DNA from: an uncultured Rhodospirillaceae bacterium
GTDB lineage: Bacteria > Pseudomonadota > Alphaproteobacteria > Rhodospirillales > Magnetospirillaceae
Length of the DNA stretch: 64,000 nucleotides
Assembly (NCBI GenBank): GCA_903901915.1
Contig: CAIUSV010000046.1
Coordinates: forward strand, 84,453 to 148,452
Reading direction: 5' to 3'
Position 1 is the stretch's first letter; every line of letters begins with the position of its first letter. The position numbers and the translations under genes were made by a program. This document shows, piece after piece, positions 16,302-30,100 of the stretch. The notes below the pieces were generated by a model. It worked only from the letters and a program-made list of their open reading frames with translations. It did not search any database and was not told the DNA's origin.

Positions 16302-18170
16302 GAGTGGACGGTGGTATGGCTGTCCACCAGGACGTGGGCGGTCGAACCATCGGTACTGGTGTTGGAATACTGGGTGTAGCTGTTCTGCTGGTTATCGACG
16401 GTCAGATTGACATTGCCGTCGGCGTGCCAACCGCTGTCGCTGAAGTTGACCTGACTGTTGGCTCCACCGATCACCACCAGGCTGTTGGCGGTTCCGGCGA
16501 CGGCGTTGGTGCCGGTGGTCATGGCCAGCACATGGGCAAGGTCGAGCACGGCATTGCCGCTGTCGGTGCTGGCCCCGGAAAGGTTCAGAACGTCGAAATG
16601 ATGGAGCACGTTGAGGTTCAGTTGGCTGGCGTTGAACGACTGGCTGGACGTGCCGGTTCCCAGCGCTTCCCACATCAGTTCATTGCCGCCGCCGGTGCCG
16701 CCGTCGAGGAAGTGGAAGTCCAACCCGGCGACGCCGATGTGGTTATAGCCGCCATGGCCGACATAAACGTCATTGCCGCCACCCAGGTGGAGAACTTCGT
16801 TGCTGCCGATGCCGATGACGTAGTCATTGTTGACCCCGTCATGCGAGAACGCACCATTGTCGCCCAGCACCGTGGCCGACCGTGTCGTCAGATCGACGGA
16901 GGTGTTGCCGAAGGTCGGATCGAACAGCCATCCGGTGGTGGCGGTGGTGAGGTGGTCAAGGCCGTGGATGACGCTGAACGCCCCTTCGATCGATGATCCC
17001 GAGCTGATCAGGTTGAAAGAATCGCCGGTGACGAGCGAATTGCCGGCGTCATTGGCAATGTCCAACTCGCCGCCCAGGGTCAGCGTGCCGGCATTGATCG
17101 ACAGCAGGTCACCATGGGTCGAATCGAAAATATCGAACTTCAAATGCGACGCCGCCATCAATGTCAGGTCGCCATCCACCGTCAGCGTCCCTGCCGCGGC
17201 GGCGGTGCCGGGATCGATGTATCCGTCGCTGCTGAACACCGCGTCGACGGCATGAATGCTGCCGCTGCCGCCGATGGTGCCGTGGTTGTCCACGGCGGTA
17301 TGGGTGGCATAGGACGTATCCTGGACGGTCAGGGTCGCCGACGAGGTCAGGGTCAGCACGCCCTCATTGCTTAGGGTCGCCGCCGTCAGGGTCAGGTCGT
17401 GGCCGATCTGCATGGTCCCGGTGTTGTCGAGGTCATGGACGCCGAGATTGACCGAATAGGTGGCGGCGGAGTTGGCGCCGTCGGTCAGCAGGGTGCCAGC
17501 GTTGACCACATCGCCGACGACGGCGAGCACCGCCGCCCCAGAGCCGAACTCGCCGTTATTGACCGAACTGAGCTGAACGGTGCCGTTGTTGGTGAAGCCG
17601 TGCTCGATGGTCGCCTGGGCACCGGCCCAGGTGGTGGCGTTCAGCAGCAGCAGGGTGGCGGCGGCGTTCTGGAAGGCGACGCCGATATCATTGCCGGTCC
17701 CGTTCAGCGCCAAGGTGCCGCCGGTCAGTTTGACGGCTCCGGCACCGCTCAGGGTGCCGCCGGTCATGGTGGCGCCGCCCTTCAGCACCAGGGTGGCATC
17801 GATCCGGTCGGTCATGCCCGATGTGGCGAGGGTGGCTTCCCCCTGGGAGACCAGGGTACCGGCGCCGGTCAGGCCGCCCGACGAGAAGGTCAGGCTGCCC
17901 CAATCCTTGACCTCGGTCTCGGCCGACGCCAGGGACAGGGTACCCCACGAGATTTGAAGGCCGGAAGTGGCGTCGACAACGCCGCCGACCGAGACGGTCA
18001 ACGTCCCCGAGGACATGTCGAAGGTGGCGTCGTTTCTAAGCTCGAAGCCGCCGATGACATCGTTGCCGTAGGAGCGGTGCTGGAAGTTGCCACCCGATGC
18101 CACGGTCAGGCCGGTATTGGCGGCAATGGTGTCGCTCGGAGTCAAATAACTGACGTGGTCGAACACCATC
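16292..18170 (-). other. giant protein: helix-like C-terminal region and probable secretion tail
   Basis: Residues about 9979-10490 show short repeated strands such as GGTLSGAGAVKLTGGTL and DVVNAGTLLTDG, as in right-handed beta helices of filamentous adhesins. The last 60 residues (ending HVLVDSHTTVHSAG) contain a W...V..TV.....Y..Y pattern and a LLVD-like strand, which resembles the C-termini of many type I-secreted calcium-binding proteins. No terminal outer-membrane barrel is present, so it is not an autotransporter. Confidence 0.55.
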
Positions 18171-21100
18171 ACCTTTTCGGTGTGGCTGACCGAGACGGTG
18201 TCAAAATCGGTGGCCGACCAGGTGAAGTGATCGATGCCGGTGCTGCCTCCGGCGGTGGTGTAGCTGAAGCCGGCGCCGTCGAGCGTCGCACTCCCCAGCG
18301 TTCCCTGCGAGGTGAGGCTGTAGGTGAGCGGCCCGCCCTCGGGATCGACCGCCATCGGCGTGATCGAAACCGTCTCGCCGGAGAGCACCAGCGGCGTCCC
18401 CATATCGGAATAGGTGCCGGCACTGTCGACCATCGCGGTACCGCCCAGCGCCGCCGAGGCGGTGTTGGCCAGAATACCCGCGCCGAAATTGTCGAAGGTC
18501 CACAGCCCGACCAGCCCGGCTTCGCCGCCGGTCGGCTTGACGCCCATATCGGCGAAGACCTGATTGGCGGTCCTCCCCTCGTTCCACAACTGCACGTCAG
18601 CGATCTGCCCCTGGAAGCCGTGGGCCATCGATTCCGTCCCGTTGGCCCAGGCGTTGCCGATGGTGCTCTGGCCCTCGATGGGATTGACGGTAGCCGCCTG
18701 GGGGGTGGCCGAGGCGGCGGCACCGTCAAGCATGACGGTCCACAGGCCGTCCTGGCGCACCAGCGCCACATGGCTCCACCGTCCGGCGGACAGCAGGGCG
18801 GTGCTGTCGTACGAGTTGACGTTGCCGCCGACCGAGTAGCCAAGATGGCCGTCGGCGGTGACATGCAGGCCGTAGCCGTTGTTGTTCGCATCGCCGTTAT
18901 AGAAGATGACCTGCGGATTGGTATCACCACCGGCTCCGCCCCACTTGACCCAGGCTTCGGCGGTGAAGTTGTCGGTCTGGGTCGAGGCAGCCACGGAGGA
19001 AGTCGCCCCGGCAAAGGTGGTGAAGGTAGCGACCCCCATGTGGGGCAACGCCAACGGCGCCAGATTACCGCCGGACACGGTCGCCGTACTGGTGACCGAG
19101 GCCGTCCCCCCGGTGGACATATCCATGATTTCGAGCGAAATAGCGTCGGAACCGACGAAGCGCGGGTCGGAATCGTAGGTGATGCCGGCCAGGGCCGCGT
19201 TCACCTCGTCCAGGCTGCCCTGGAACACCAGTGAATGGCCGCCGTTGACCGAGCCGGTGCCAAAGCTGAGCCCCTGGGTATGGGCAAGGGTGATATCGCC
19301 GTGACCGGCGGTCAGGCTGACCGAATAAACGTCGTTGCCCTGGGCGCCCAGGACATCATCGGTAATGGCAAAATCCAGCGCATGGGTGGCGCCCTGGCCG
19401 ACGGTGAAGTTGCTAAGGCCGATAAGTTGCGGCGCCTGACGCACCTCCTTCACCTCGACCCCGATGGTCTCGTAGGTCAGGGTGCCGCTGCCGTCGTTGA
19501 TGCCGACGATGAAGCTGTCGCTGCCGAAATAATGGGCGTCGGGGGTGTAGCTGTAGTCCAGCGAATTGCTGTCCACGGTAACGGTGCCATGGGCCGCCTG
19601 CTGGGTCAGGGTGGCGGTGATGACGGCGGATGGATTGGCGGTGTCGATGGCACCCAGGGTGCCGTCGGCGACGGTGTCCTGACGCAGGGTAACGGTGTCG
19701 GCGAACACCGTGTCGCCACTGACCGTCGTCACCGTCGGAAGAGTGGTGGCGCCATAGAGCATCAGATCGTGGCCCGCCCCGGAAGCATCCTCCACCTTGG
19801 TCAGCGCGACGCCTTCCTGTGAGACGTTGACTACCGTCCGGTCCATGGTCCAGTCGGCGACCAGATGGTCGTCGGCGGCGACGGTCTTGCGCAGGTAGTC
19901 GTCGGCCACCTCGGCGGCGGTGCGCACGTCGGAGAACAGGCGGACCTCGTCCAACTGCCCGATGAACCCGGACGTGTCGTTGCCGCCGATGAACAGCGGG
20001 ACGGTGCCGGTAAAGCTGAGCGGACCGGCGGCGGTGCCCACCAGCTGGCCGTTCTTGTATAGGCTCATGACGTGGGTGGCACCGTCGTAACTGCCGGCCC
20101 AATGCGCCCACTCGCCCACCATGGCGCCGGTATCGACCGTGATGGTCGAACCGCCCATTGTGAAGGCGAAGTGGCTTGCGTCGGTGAAGCCGGCCCAGAG
20201 GGCGCCGGACTGGGTCAGCGCGGTCTGGTTGCTGCCCGTGGCCGCCCGATCGGCCCAGAACTCGAAGCTGAACGAATGGTCGCTCAGGACGATGGCGTCG
20301 TTATGGGCGTACTGGCTGCCGTCGAATTGCATCGCCCGGCCCGCCGCGCTGACGCCCAGCGGTTCCACCGGACTGGGAACGGTGACGGCGATGGTCTCGT
20401 AGGCGATATGATTGTCGCTGCCCTGGACGGCGACGGTGAAGCTGTCGATGCCGTGCCAGCCGGTCTTGGGGGTGTAGGTGAAGGTGCCGTCGGTGTTGAC
20501 CACCAGGGTGCCGTTGCCGCTGGACAAGGTGCCGTTGGTCAGGCCAAGCGCGCTCCAGCTTTCCGAAGTGCTGGTGGGCGAGAACGCCGTCAGGTCGCCG
20601 TGATAGGCGGCGCCGTACTCGACGGTGATGGCATGGTCGTAGATCGGCGGCGAGTCTTCCTGCGGTGCCGTGATCACGGTTGCCGGACCGCCGGAGGTGA
20701 TCGCCGCCACCGAACCGGCGTCGACGGTGCCGGAGGGACCGTGCAAGGCGGCGATCGTGGTCGCATTGGTGGCATCGCTCAGCGACCAGGCGGCGGCAAG
20801 ACCGCTCTCGGACCCGGTCACGGTGGCCTGCATATCGGCGGCGATGTCGGTGCGAACGCCGTTCCACACCCGGACATCGGCGATGTCGCCGGTGAACTTG
20901 ATGTCGTCGCCGCGCATGACGCCGATCTGAGCCGGGGCGGCGACGCTGATGCCGGTGATATCGCCATCCCAGCCGAAAAGCGAACTCGTGACCTCCTGCA
21001 CCCCATCGACGAAAAGGCTGAGGGCACCGGTTGCGACATTCACGCTGTAGGCGACATGGTGCCACTGCCCGTCGGCGATATTGGTGGTGCCGATGAGGGA

Positions 21101-24100
21101 CTTGCCGTGCGCGGCATCGGAGATGCCCCCGGTCGCCACCTCGGCCGCCAGCACGCCGTTGTACATGGCCATCTGGGCCCACTGCGTCGAAGCGCCGTCG
21201 GTCTGGGTGGAGAAGATGCCGCCCCCCCAGCCGCCGGCGGTATTTGTCGTCCTGATCCACGCCTCGACGGTGTGGCTGGTCAGGGTCCCCACCGACGTGC
21301 TGGTGACGTAGGTCGAGCCGTCGAAATGCAGCGCATGGACCGGCCCCGTGGCATCGTCGAAGAAGAGGTCGTGGCCGTGGCCCGACTGATCGGCCAGGCC
21401 GCCCAGGCCGTTCCAATAGCCGATCAGGCCGCTTTCGCCGCCGCTCGGCAGTTGGTTGTAGCCCTGGGCGATTTCCGTCGCCGTATGGGCGACATCCCAC
21501 ACCCGCACGTCGGCCATGCGACCCACGAAGCCTTGGGTGGCGATGCCGTTGTCCACCGCTTGGCCGATCAGCAGATTGGCGTTGGTGTTGGCCAGGCTAT
21601 CGAAGTGGAAGTTGATGCTCCCGTCCGCCACGCCGTTGATATACAGGGTGAACTGATCGCCCGAGCGGGTGACCGCCACATGGGCCCACTGATCGGCGGT
21701 CAGAGTCTGGCTTGACTGCAAGTTGTAGACCGAGCCGAAAAGACCGTCGCCGCTGCTGGCATTGTCGGCCATGAAGAACAGATGGCCGCCGACAAGCCCC
21801 AAACGGAGCTGGGGCACGCCGATGCCCTGGCCCAGTTGCTTGGCCAGCAGAACCACCTCGGAATTCAAGGCCGCCGCAGTCGGATCGATCCAGGTCTCCA
21901 GGGTGAAGTCGCCGCTGCCCAACGCCGCCAGGGCGCCGGAATTGCCGGCGTCGGCATGCGTGCTGCCGTTGAATTGCAGCGCCCCCATGTGCTGGGTCGC
22001 GCCCGGCATCCGGGTGGTCTCGACCACCGACATCAGCACCGACTGGTAGGTATAGCTTTCGCCGTTCCACACCTTGACCACGAAGCCGTCCGAGCCGGTA
22101 TAGGTGGCGTCGGGGGTATAGGCGAAGCTGCCGTCGGCATTGAGGACGACCGAGCCATGCAGGGGATTGGCCTCGACGCCATAGCTGAGGGTGGCACCGG
22201 GGGTGGAATCCTCGGCGATCACCGCGCCGTGATAAGAGGTGCCGTGATCGACCTCGATGGCGGCGTCGGACGGCGGCACCGCCGTTCCCTTCACTGTGAC
22301 GGAGCCCGAGAAGGTGCCGTTGTGACCGCCGACGATGTCGGTCGCCACATTGCCGCTGACATCGTCAAGGCGCCAGTTGGCGATCAGGCCATAGGGCTCG
22401 CCCGCCAGTTGCTTGTTCATGTTCGAGGCAATGGCGGATTGTGACCGCGCCGTGTCCCACACCCGCACGTCGGCGATATCGCCGGTGAACAGGTACTGAT
22501 ACTGACCGGTTTCCAGACCCTGGCCGATATGGCCGGTGCCAGTGGTAATGGCGAGGGTGCCGCCCCCGGCGGTGGCGGTGGCGTTGGTGTTGTCCAGCAC
22601 GCCATCGACGTAGACTGAGGCAGATGTGCCCGACACCGTCACCGCCACATGGTGCCACAGGCCGTCATTGACGATGGCGTTGGAGGTCACGCCGGTGCCG
22701 TTCTGGATCGCCAGCCCGACTTTCCCCTGAAAGATATTAAGGTAGGCGGCGGCATTGTTCTCCGGTGGCGTTCCAACCGCCAGGATGTCCTCGCGCGCAG
22801 CTCCTCCAGCGGTGGTGCGGAACCATGCCTCGTAAGTGACGGCGCCGGACCCGGTGGCGACACCGGTGATGGCGACGTTACTGGTGCTGCCGTCGAAATG
22901 CACCGCCCGCGTCGGCACTCCGCCCACCGTCGCGCCGCTGGTCAGCGTCAAACCGTGGCCGTTGCCCGAGGCGTCGGCGGTGCCGTTGCCCGCCCATGAC
23001 GCCAGCAACCCATCGCCGCCGGGCGAAAGCTGGTACATCTCCTGGATGATCTGCGCCGGATCGTGGGCGACGGTCCACAGCCGCGCCCCGGCGATCTGGC
23101 CGGTGAAGGCGTCGGCGGGGGAACCGGCACGCGCGCCCAGCATCAGGTCATAGCCGTTGGACACGTCGAAGACCGGCGCCTCCACCGTTTCCACCACTTT
23201 GCCGTTGACGGTCAGGGTGTACTGGTCGCCCGAGCGCGACACCGCCACATGCGCCCACTGGCCGGCGGTCAGCGCCGCACCGCTGAGAAGATCGCCGCCG
23301 CCGATGTGGAAGGTGGGAATGCCGTTGTGCAGCGACAGCATCATGCCCAGACCGCCTGAATCCTTGGCGATGATCGCCTGATCACCGGTGAGATTGGCGG
23401 GATTGACCCAGGCTTCCATGGTGAAGTCGCCGGTGGCGACGATGTCGACGTGGTCCGCGGTGGTCCAGCCGATGCCGGCGTCATAAACGCCGTTGCCGGC
23501 CGAATTGGCGAGGTTGTTGGCGACGGTGGCGCCCGTTCCCTCGTCCAGCTTCCAGTACCCGGCCAGACCGCTGCTGTCGGCGGCAACCGATCCGGACTGA
23601 TCTTCCGCGATCTGGGTAGCGCCGCGGGCAACATCCCACAACTTGACCTCGGCGATCTGGCCGTGGAAATGGGTTCCCCCGGCAATACCCGACTGGTCGG
23701 CGGTATAGGCGGCGCCGATCACGGTTTCCCCGGCGAACCCTGCTGTCGGAATGGGATTGATGATGTCGGGGGTGACGTCGGTGGTACCGTTGGGGTAGCT
23801 CCGGAAGTGATCGTAGACGACCCCGTCGATCACCATGTGGAAACTGCTGTTGTCCTGGACCAGGGCGATGTCGTGCCACTGGTTGGCCGTGACGATCACG
23901 TCGTTGCCGACAGCGTCGCGCAGGGTGTAAATCGCCCGGCCATAGGCGGTAAATCCGATCGAGCCGTCGGCGTGCATGATCACGCCGTAACCGCAGTGCG
24001 CCCAGTCGCCGTTGCTGAAGATCGTCGAGCCGTTGTCCTCGGCGGTGCCGTCCCAATTGATCTTGGCCTCGACCGTGAAGGTGGTCACGTTGGTCGATGC

Positions 24101-27100
24101 ATTGACGTGGGACTCGACGGCGCCACTGGCGCCGAAGCTCGCCGCCTGTGACGGCAATTGGGCGATATCGCCGCCGCCGCCCAGCACCATGTCGCTATAG
24201 CCGTCACCGGCCAGGTTCGCCGCCACCGAGCCGGCGTCGTTGAAGGTCCAGTGCCCGATCAGACCAGAGGTCGAGTCGTTGGCGTTCGGGTCGGCGAGCT
24301 GACCGGCCGAGAGCACCGTGTTCCACAGCTTGACGTTGTCGAACATGCCGGGGGTAAAGGTGCTGAACCCGTCCGAACCCAGCAGCAGCTTGCCCAGACT
24401 GGACAACTGGCCGGCGCTGCCGGTCGCGGTCGCCGACAGGGTACCGTCGAGGTAGATATGCGCCTGGGAGGAAGCCCCGTCAAAGGTGATGGCGACATGG
24501 TGCCAACTGCCGGCGCCGAACGAAAGCGTGCCCGGATCGCCGCCCGTCAGACCGGCACCGTCCAGGGCCAGGTGTCCGTTGGGATCGATATTCGCCTGTA
24601 GCAGAACGGTCGAATTGTTGCCGGAGCCGACCAGGCTGAGCAACGGATGCGTCACCTCGCCGAGATTGGCCGGCACATTGACGTCGAACTCGATACTGAG
24701 CTGCTGGTTGGCGAAGTCCTGGGCATTCAGTAGGGCGGTGGCCGCCGCGCTGGTTCCGGCGCTGGCCAGCACCCCCGTCGGCACCGCGACGCCGGCGATG
24801 GTGGTGGAATCGGCGACGGTGACGGTGAACGACTTGGCCGCCGACAGGGTGGTGCCGTCGCTGGCCTGAAGCGAGAAGACGTCGGTGCCGTAGAAACCGG
24901 CATTGGGGGTATAGACGAAACCACCGTCGCTACCGAAAGACAGCGTGCCGCTGTGGGGCGCGACGGCCTGGGTCAGGCTGACCGCGTCGCCGTCCTGGTC
25001 GTAGATCGCCGCATGTCCGGCAATCGCCACGCCCTCGGTGGTGACAAGCTGGGTCGCACCCGTCGCGGGTCCGGTCGCGAGGACTCCGGCCAGCGAATCG
25101 GCGAACACGTCGCCGGTTCCGTCGTTCAGACGCCAATATCCGACCAGATCGGGCTGGCTGGCCGGGTCGGCCGGCTGATGCATGCCGGCGATGATCTGCG
25201 CCTCGGATTGCACGTTGTCATAGACCCGCACCTCGGCGATCTCGCCGACCAAGGCCTCGTTGGCGGTGTTGTCGAAGCCGTTGCCCATCACCACCGTCGG
25301 CGAGCCCATTTGGAGGCTGTAACCGGTACCCAGGTTGGGCGTGCCCACCGGAAGAGTGATCGCCTCGACGCCATCGACATACAGGTGGGCGGTGGCGTCG
25401 GCGGCATCGAAGCTATAGGCGAGGTGATGCCAGATGCTATCGTCGATGGTGACGCCGACGCTATCGAGCGTCAGGCTGCCGCCATTGTCGTCAACCAGCG
25501 CAAGCTCCAGGCCGCCATCCGCCCTCATCACCAGCGTCGAGGAAGACGCGCTGATGCAAGACCCGGTGGCGATGATGCTCTTGTCGCCGACGTTGTCGCC
25601 GGAGGCGATCTTCACCCAGGCTTCGACGGTATGGCTGTCGACGTCGAATGTCGAGCCTTCCAGTCCCCGGTCGCCGTTGATCTGGATGGCGGTATGGTGG
25701 CTTCCGGTCACCGGCACGGCGGCCGAGGTGTCCCAGGTCGCGCCGGTCTCCGCCAACGACCCAGCCTGGTTCTCCAGGAAACTGACGCCGTGGCCGGTGG
25801 TATCGGTGATCGCCCCCGCCGCCGTCACGGTCCAGTTGCCCAACAGCCCGGTCTCGTCGCCCGACAGGGTGGTGGTCATGTCCCGGCCGATGGTGGCCTG
25901 ATCGCGCGCGGTGTTCCACAGCCGTACGTCGCCGATCTCGCCAAAGAAGGCGACGGAACCCCCAGAGTCATTGCCGATATCGACGGTCTCGCCGCTGACG
26001 TTCAGGGCGGAAAGGTTGCCAGTGACGTTGGGGTCCGTGGCGGCCTCGACCCCGTCGATATAGAGATGCACCACCACGTTCGCGCCGTCATGGCCAAGGC
26101 TGTAGGCGACGCTGTGCCACAGCCCGTCGTTGACGGGGACGTCCGATGCCGTCCACGTCCCCCACTCGGGGGAGGAGACCACGTCCACCGTCAAGAAGCC
26201 GGCCTCGTTGACGGACAGGGCGACGCTGCCGCCGTTTACGCCGGTGGTGCCGATGATCTGGCCGCCCACGGTATCGGTGGTCCTGATCCACGCCTCGACG
26301 GTATGGTCCGAGAAGGTCACGGGGACCGCCGACTCGACCGTCTCGCTACCGGCGAAATGAATGGCCTCGGCCGGCGGGTTCACCAGCTGGGCGGTGCCCG
26401 AGAGCGTCAGCGGATGCTGGCCGGTGATATCGGTCAGCTCGCCGCCGTTGGCGGAAGCGTCGAAGGTCCAGGCGGCCACCAATCCCGACTCGGCGCCGGT
26501 CAGCGGCGCCTCGGCCTGGGTAGCGATCTGTTCGACGGTGCGGGCGGTGCTCCATACCCGCACATTGTCGACCATGCCGTCGAGCCGAACATCACCCGAT
26601 CCACCGATGGTGATGGCGCCTATATCCGACATCGAACCGGCGGGCGGCCCCAGCACCAGATGCTCGACCGTCGTGCCGTCGATGACGATGGTGGCGTTGA
26701 CCGTAGCGCCCTCGGTGTAGCTGACGGCCAGATGATGCCAGCCCCCGGTGGCGATGGAGGAGGTGCCGGCCAAAATGTTGTCGCTATTGGCGATAAAGAC
26801 GTAGCCGTTGTCATCGACCCCCAGCGCCAGCCGGGCATAGCCGCTGCCGGACAGGCCGATCAGTTCCTGGTTGTGCTCCAATCCCAGCGCCGCCACATAG
26901 ACGTCGCATTCCAGCGTCGCCTGGCCAGCCCCGAAGGCACCGACGGTCAGGCTGCCGCGAGCGGCGCCGCCATTGCCGAAATTGGAGACGGCAAGCGCCT
27001 GATTGCGCACCACGGCGCCTTCGATCACCGGGGCATGGTTGACGTGTTCGACCACCAGATCGACCACCGCCGGTGCCGAGGTCAAGGTTCCGTCCGAGAC

Positions 27101-30100
27101 CTGATAGGCAACGTGGTCGGTGCCGTAGAAATTGAAGTCCGGCGTATAGACAAGATGGCCGGTGGCCGGATCGAGGGTGATCGACCCGTGAAGGGGCTGG
27201 CCGCCATTGGCGATGCTGTAGGTCAGATTGGCCGAGTCCTCGTCGCTGGCGACGACAGTGCCCGTCAGGGTGCCGTCCCCGGTCAGGGTCATGACCTGAT
27301 CGTTGCGACCGGCGGCCACCCGGCTGGCACCGATCAAGGCGCCGCTGAACTGGTTGATACTGTGATCGAAGGCCGGGGGATTGTTCTCGGCGCCATAGCC
27401 GGTGTCGTCGAAGGTGAAATCGGCGGCCAGACCGGGTTCCAATCCCGTCAGGGTAGCATTCATGTCGGCGGCGATGGTGGTGCGGACGCCGTGCCACACC
27501 GTGAACGAATCCATCAGCCCGGTATAGTTGACCTTACCGCCGGCAAGGTCGTTGGCGACGGTGAAGCCGGCGCCGGTGTGGGCCGGAATCGTCCCGGTAT
27601 TGCTGAAGCTGCCCGCCTCGGCTCCATCGATATAGACGACGACGGCACCGCCATCGGCGCTGCTGTAGCTGGCGGCGACATGGTGCCACGCCGAATCCAG
27701 GGTCAGCGTGCTGTTGCCCAAGGGCTGGTTGCCCAGCATCGGCACCAGGGTGAAGGTATGGTCGGGATTCTCGTGCAGATAGAGGCCGTAATCGGCCGAA
27801 TTGGCGGTGCCCTGGGCGAACAGCGCCTGCGAACCACCTTCCGAGCCGGTCCAGGTCGGCTTGATCCACGCCTCGACCGTGACCGCATCGCTGAAGCCCA
27901 GCGAATGGGGGCCGTTGTACGTGGTCAGCGTCATCTGGCTGTTGTTGCCGCTGAACGACGCCGCATAGCCGCTGCCGGCCCCCGCCACCGGTGCGTCAGG
28001 GGTCGGCATGACGTCGATGGAGAACGTGGTGGCGGCGGTGGTGTTCTGGCCGTCCGACAGCTTCACCGCGAAGGTGTCGGTGGTGGCGGTGCCGCCATCG
28101 TTGAAATAGAAGACACCACCGCCCTCGCCCTGGTAGTTCAGGTCCGCCTGGGTGAAGGTCGATCCCACCGCCGCCACGGTACCATTGATGACCAGCACGC
28201 CATGGGTGGGCAGGCCGGTCAGTTCGTAGACCAACTGCCCCGGAAGGGTACCGATGTCGACATCGCTGGCCTGGAGACCCCCGGTCCCCATCTCCGCCAG
28301 CGGCATCGCATAGCCTTCTGCCCCTTGGACTCCGGTACCGACGGTGATGGTCGGCGCATGGTTGGTCTGCACCAGATTGACCGACACCATCGAGGCGGCC
28401 AGCGAACCGCCGAGCCCGTCGCTGAGTGCCAGCGAGAAGGTGTCGTTGCCATAGAAACCGGTTTGGGCGGCGAACGCCACATGGCCGGCATTCACGTCCG
28501 CCTGGGTGAAGGTGCCGCCCACCCCCAGCGACGCGCCGTTCAGGGTCAGCGAGCCGTACCCGGCCGGAGTACCGACGGTGTAGACCTCGGCCGAGTCCGC
28601 CACCCCCGACACATCATCGCCCGCCAACAGGTAATGGGGCGTCAACAGGAAGGAAGTACCGGCCTGCACGGTGATGCCGGGGGAATTCAGCGTCATGGCA
28701 TGCTGGCTGAAGCCGACATTGGCGGTGAACACCCGATCGACGCTGCCGCCGTGACCGTCGGAGACGTTGACGGTAAAGGTATCATTGCCGCCGATGAAGG
28801 TCGCGTCGGCATGATAGGTCAGCGTGCCGCCGGTCAGACTCACCGTGCCGCCGTGGGCGGTGATCGAATTCCCCACCAGCGCATAGCTCAGGGTGTCGCC
28901 ATCGACATCGGTAGCCATCAGATCGCCGGAGAAGGAACCCGCGTTTTCGACCCCGAAGGCGGTGACGGCAACGCCGCCGAAATCGATGCCCTGCCACACC
29001 GGCGCGTCATTGACCGACGTAATCTCCAGCTTGGCGATGGCGGTGGCGGTGCTGTAGGCGCCATGAGCGGCGTTGGTGTTGGTGATGTCCACCACGTCGC
29101 CGCCGACGTGGCCGTCGCTGCCGTCCCAGGCGCGGAACGACAGGGCTTCGCTGCCGTGATAGTTCGGATTGGGCACGAACCGCACCAGATCCGTCGCCGC
29201 CAACAGCCGCGCGCTGGCGGTCGCCACCGTCCCGACGGGATTCCAGGTGGTGCCGTCGTGGCTGTACTGCCAGGTGCCGTTGGTACCGAGGGCGCCGGTG
29301 ATGGCGATGCCCATCCCCACCGTGCCGCCGCTGTCGCTGACCCGCCCGCTCAGCAGGTCCGATACCAGCGTGCCGGTGTTGACCGTCGGGTCCTCGGTGA
29401 TGGTGGCGAGGCGGGAAGGAGAGGCATCCACCGTGTAGCTGATGTTGTCGAGGCTGGCCGGATCGGCCTCGGCATGGAACAGAATGCCGTTCCACAGCGA
29501 GGCGTTGGTGGCGAGAGTGCCGCTCCAGGTCAGTTGGGCATTGATCCCCTGAAGACCCGCGACCTGGGTCCAGGCACCGGAATTGGTCAGGTCCCTGTAG
29601 GACAGGCTGATCGCCCCCTGCCCGCCATAGGCGTCGGTATCGAGGGTGATCCGGAACCGCTCCCATCCCGCAAGGCTGCCGATGAAGGTGCTGTGGCCGG
29701 CGCCGGTAGCGTCGAACAGAGTGACCGCTCCGGAGTTGGAGACGCCGTCGCCATACTGGCTGTAGGCGGCACCGATGGCGCTTTCACCGGCATCCAGCGG
29801 CGCCGGTCCGCTGCCGGTATAGGGCTGGGTCGCCAGGATATTGCCGTTGGCGTTGAGATCGGCACCGATATGGAACGAGCTGCCCCAATAGGATGCGGTG
29901 AAATCGTACTCCAGCGTCACCACATCGCCCTGCTGGATGGTCGGCATGGCCAGCGAGGCGCTGGCCAGATGGGAGATTTCCCGATTGTTGTTGCCGCCCA
30001 ACCCGGCGACAAGCGAAAACGCCTGTGATCCCACGTACAGGCCGGAGCTGGCGGTGGTGCCCACCGTCAGGGCGCCGGCCTCATTCGCCACCCAGCCATC

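Noticed and set aside
24953..30028. Plus-strand open frame of about 1,690 codons opposite the LamG and cadherin region
   Set aside because: Composition (Arg, His, Gly, Asp) and lack of domains indicate a shadow frame of the giant gene.
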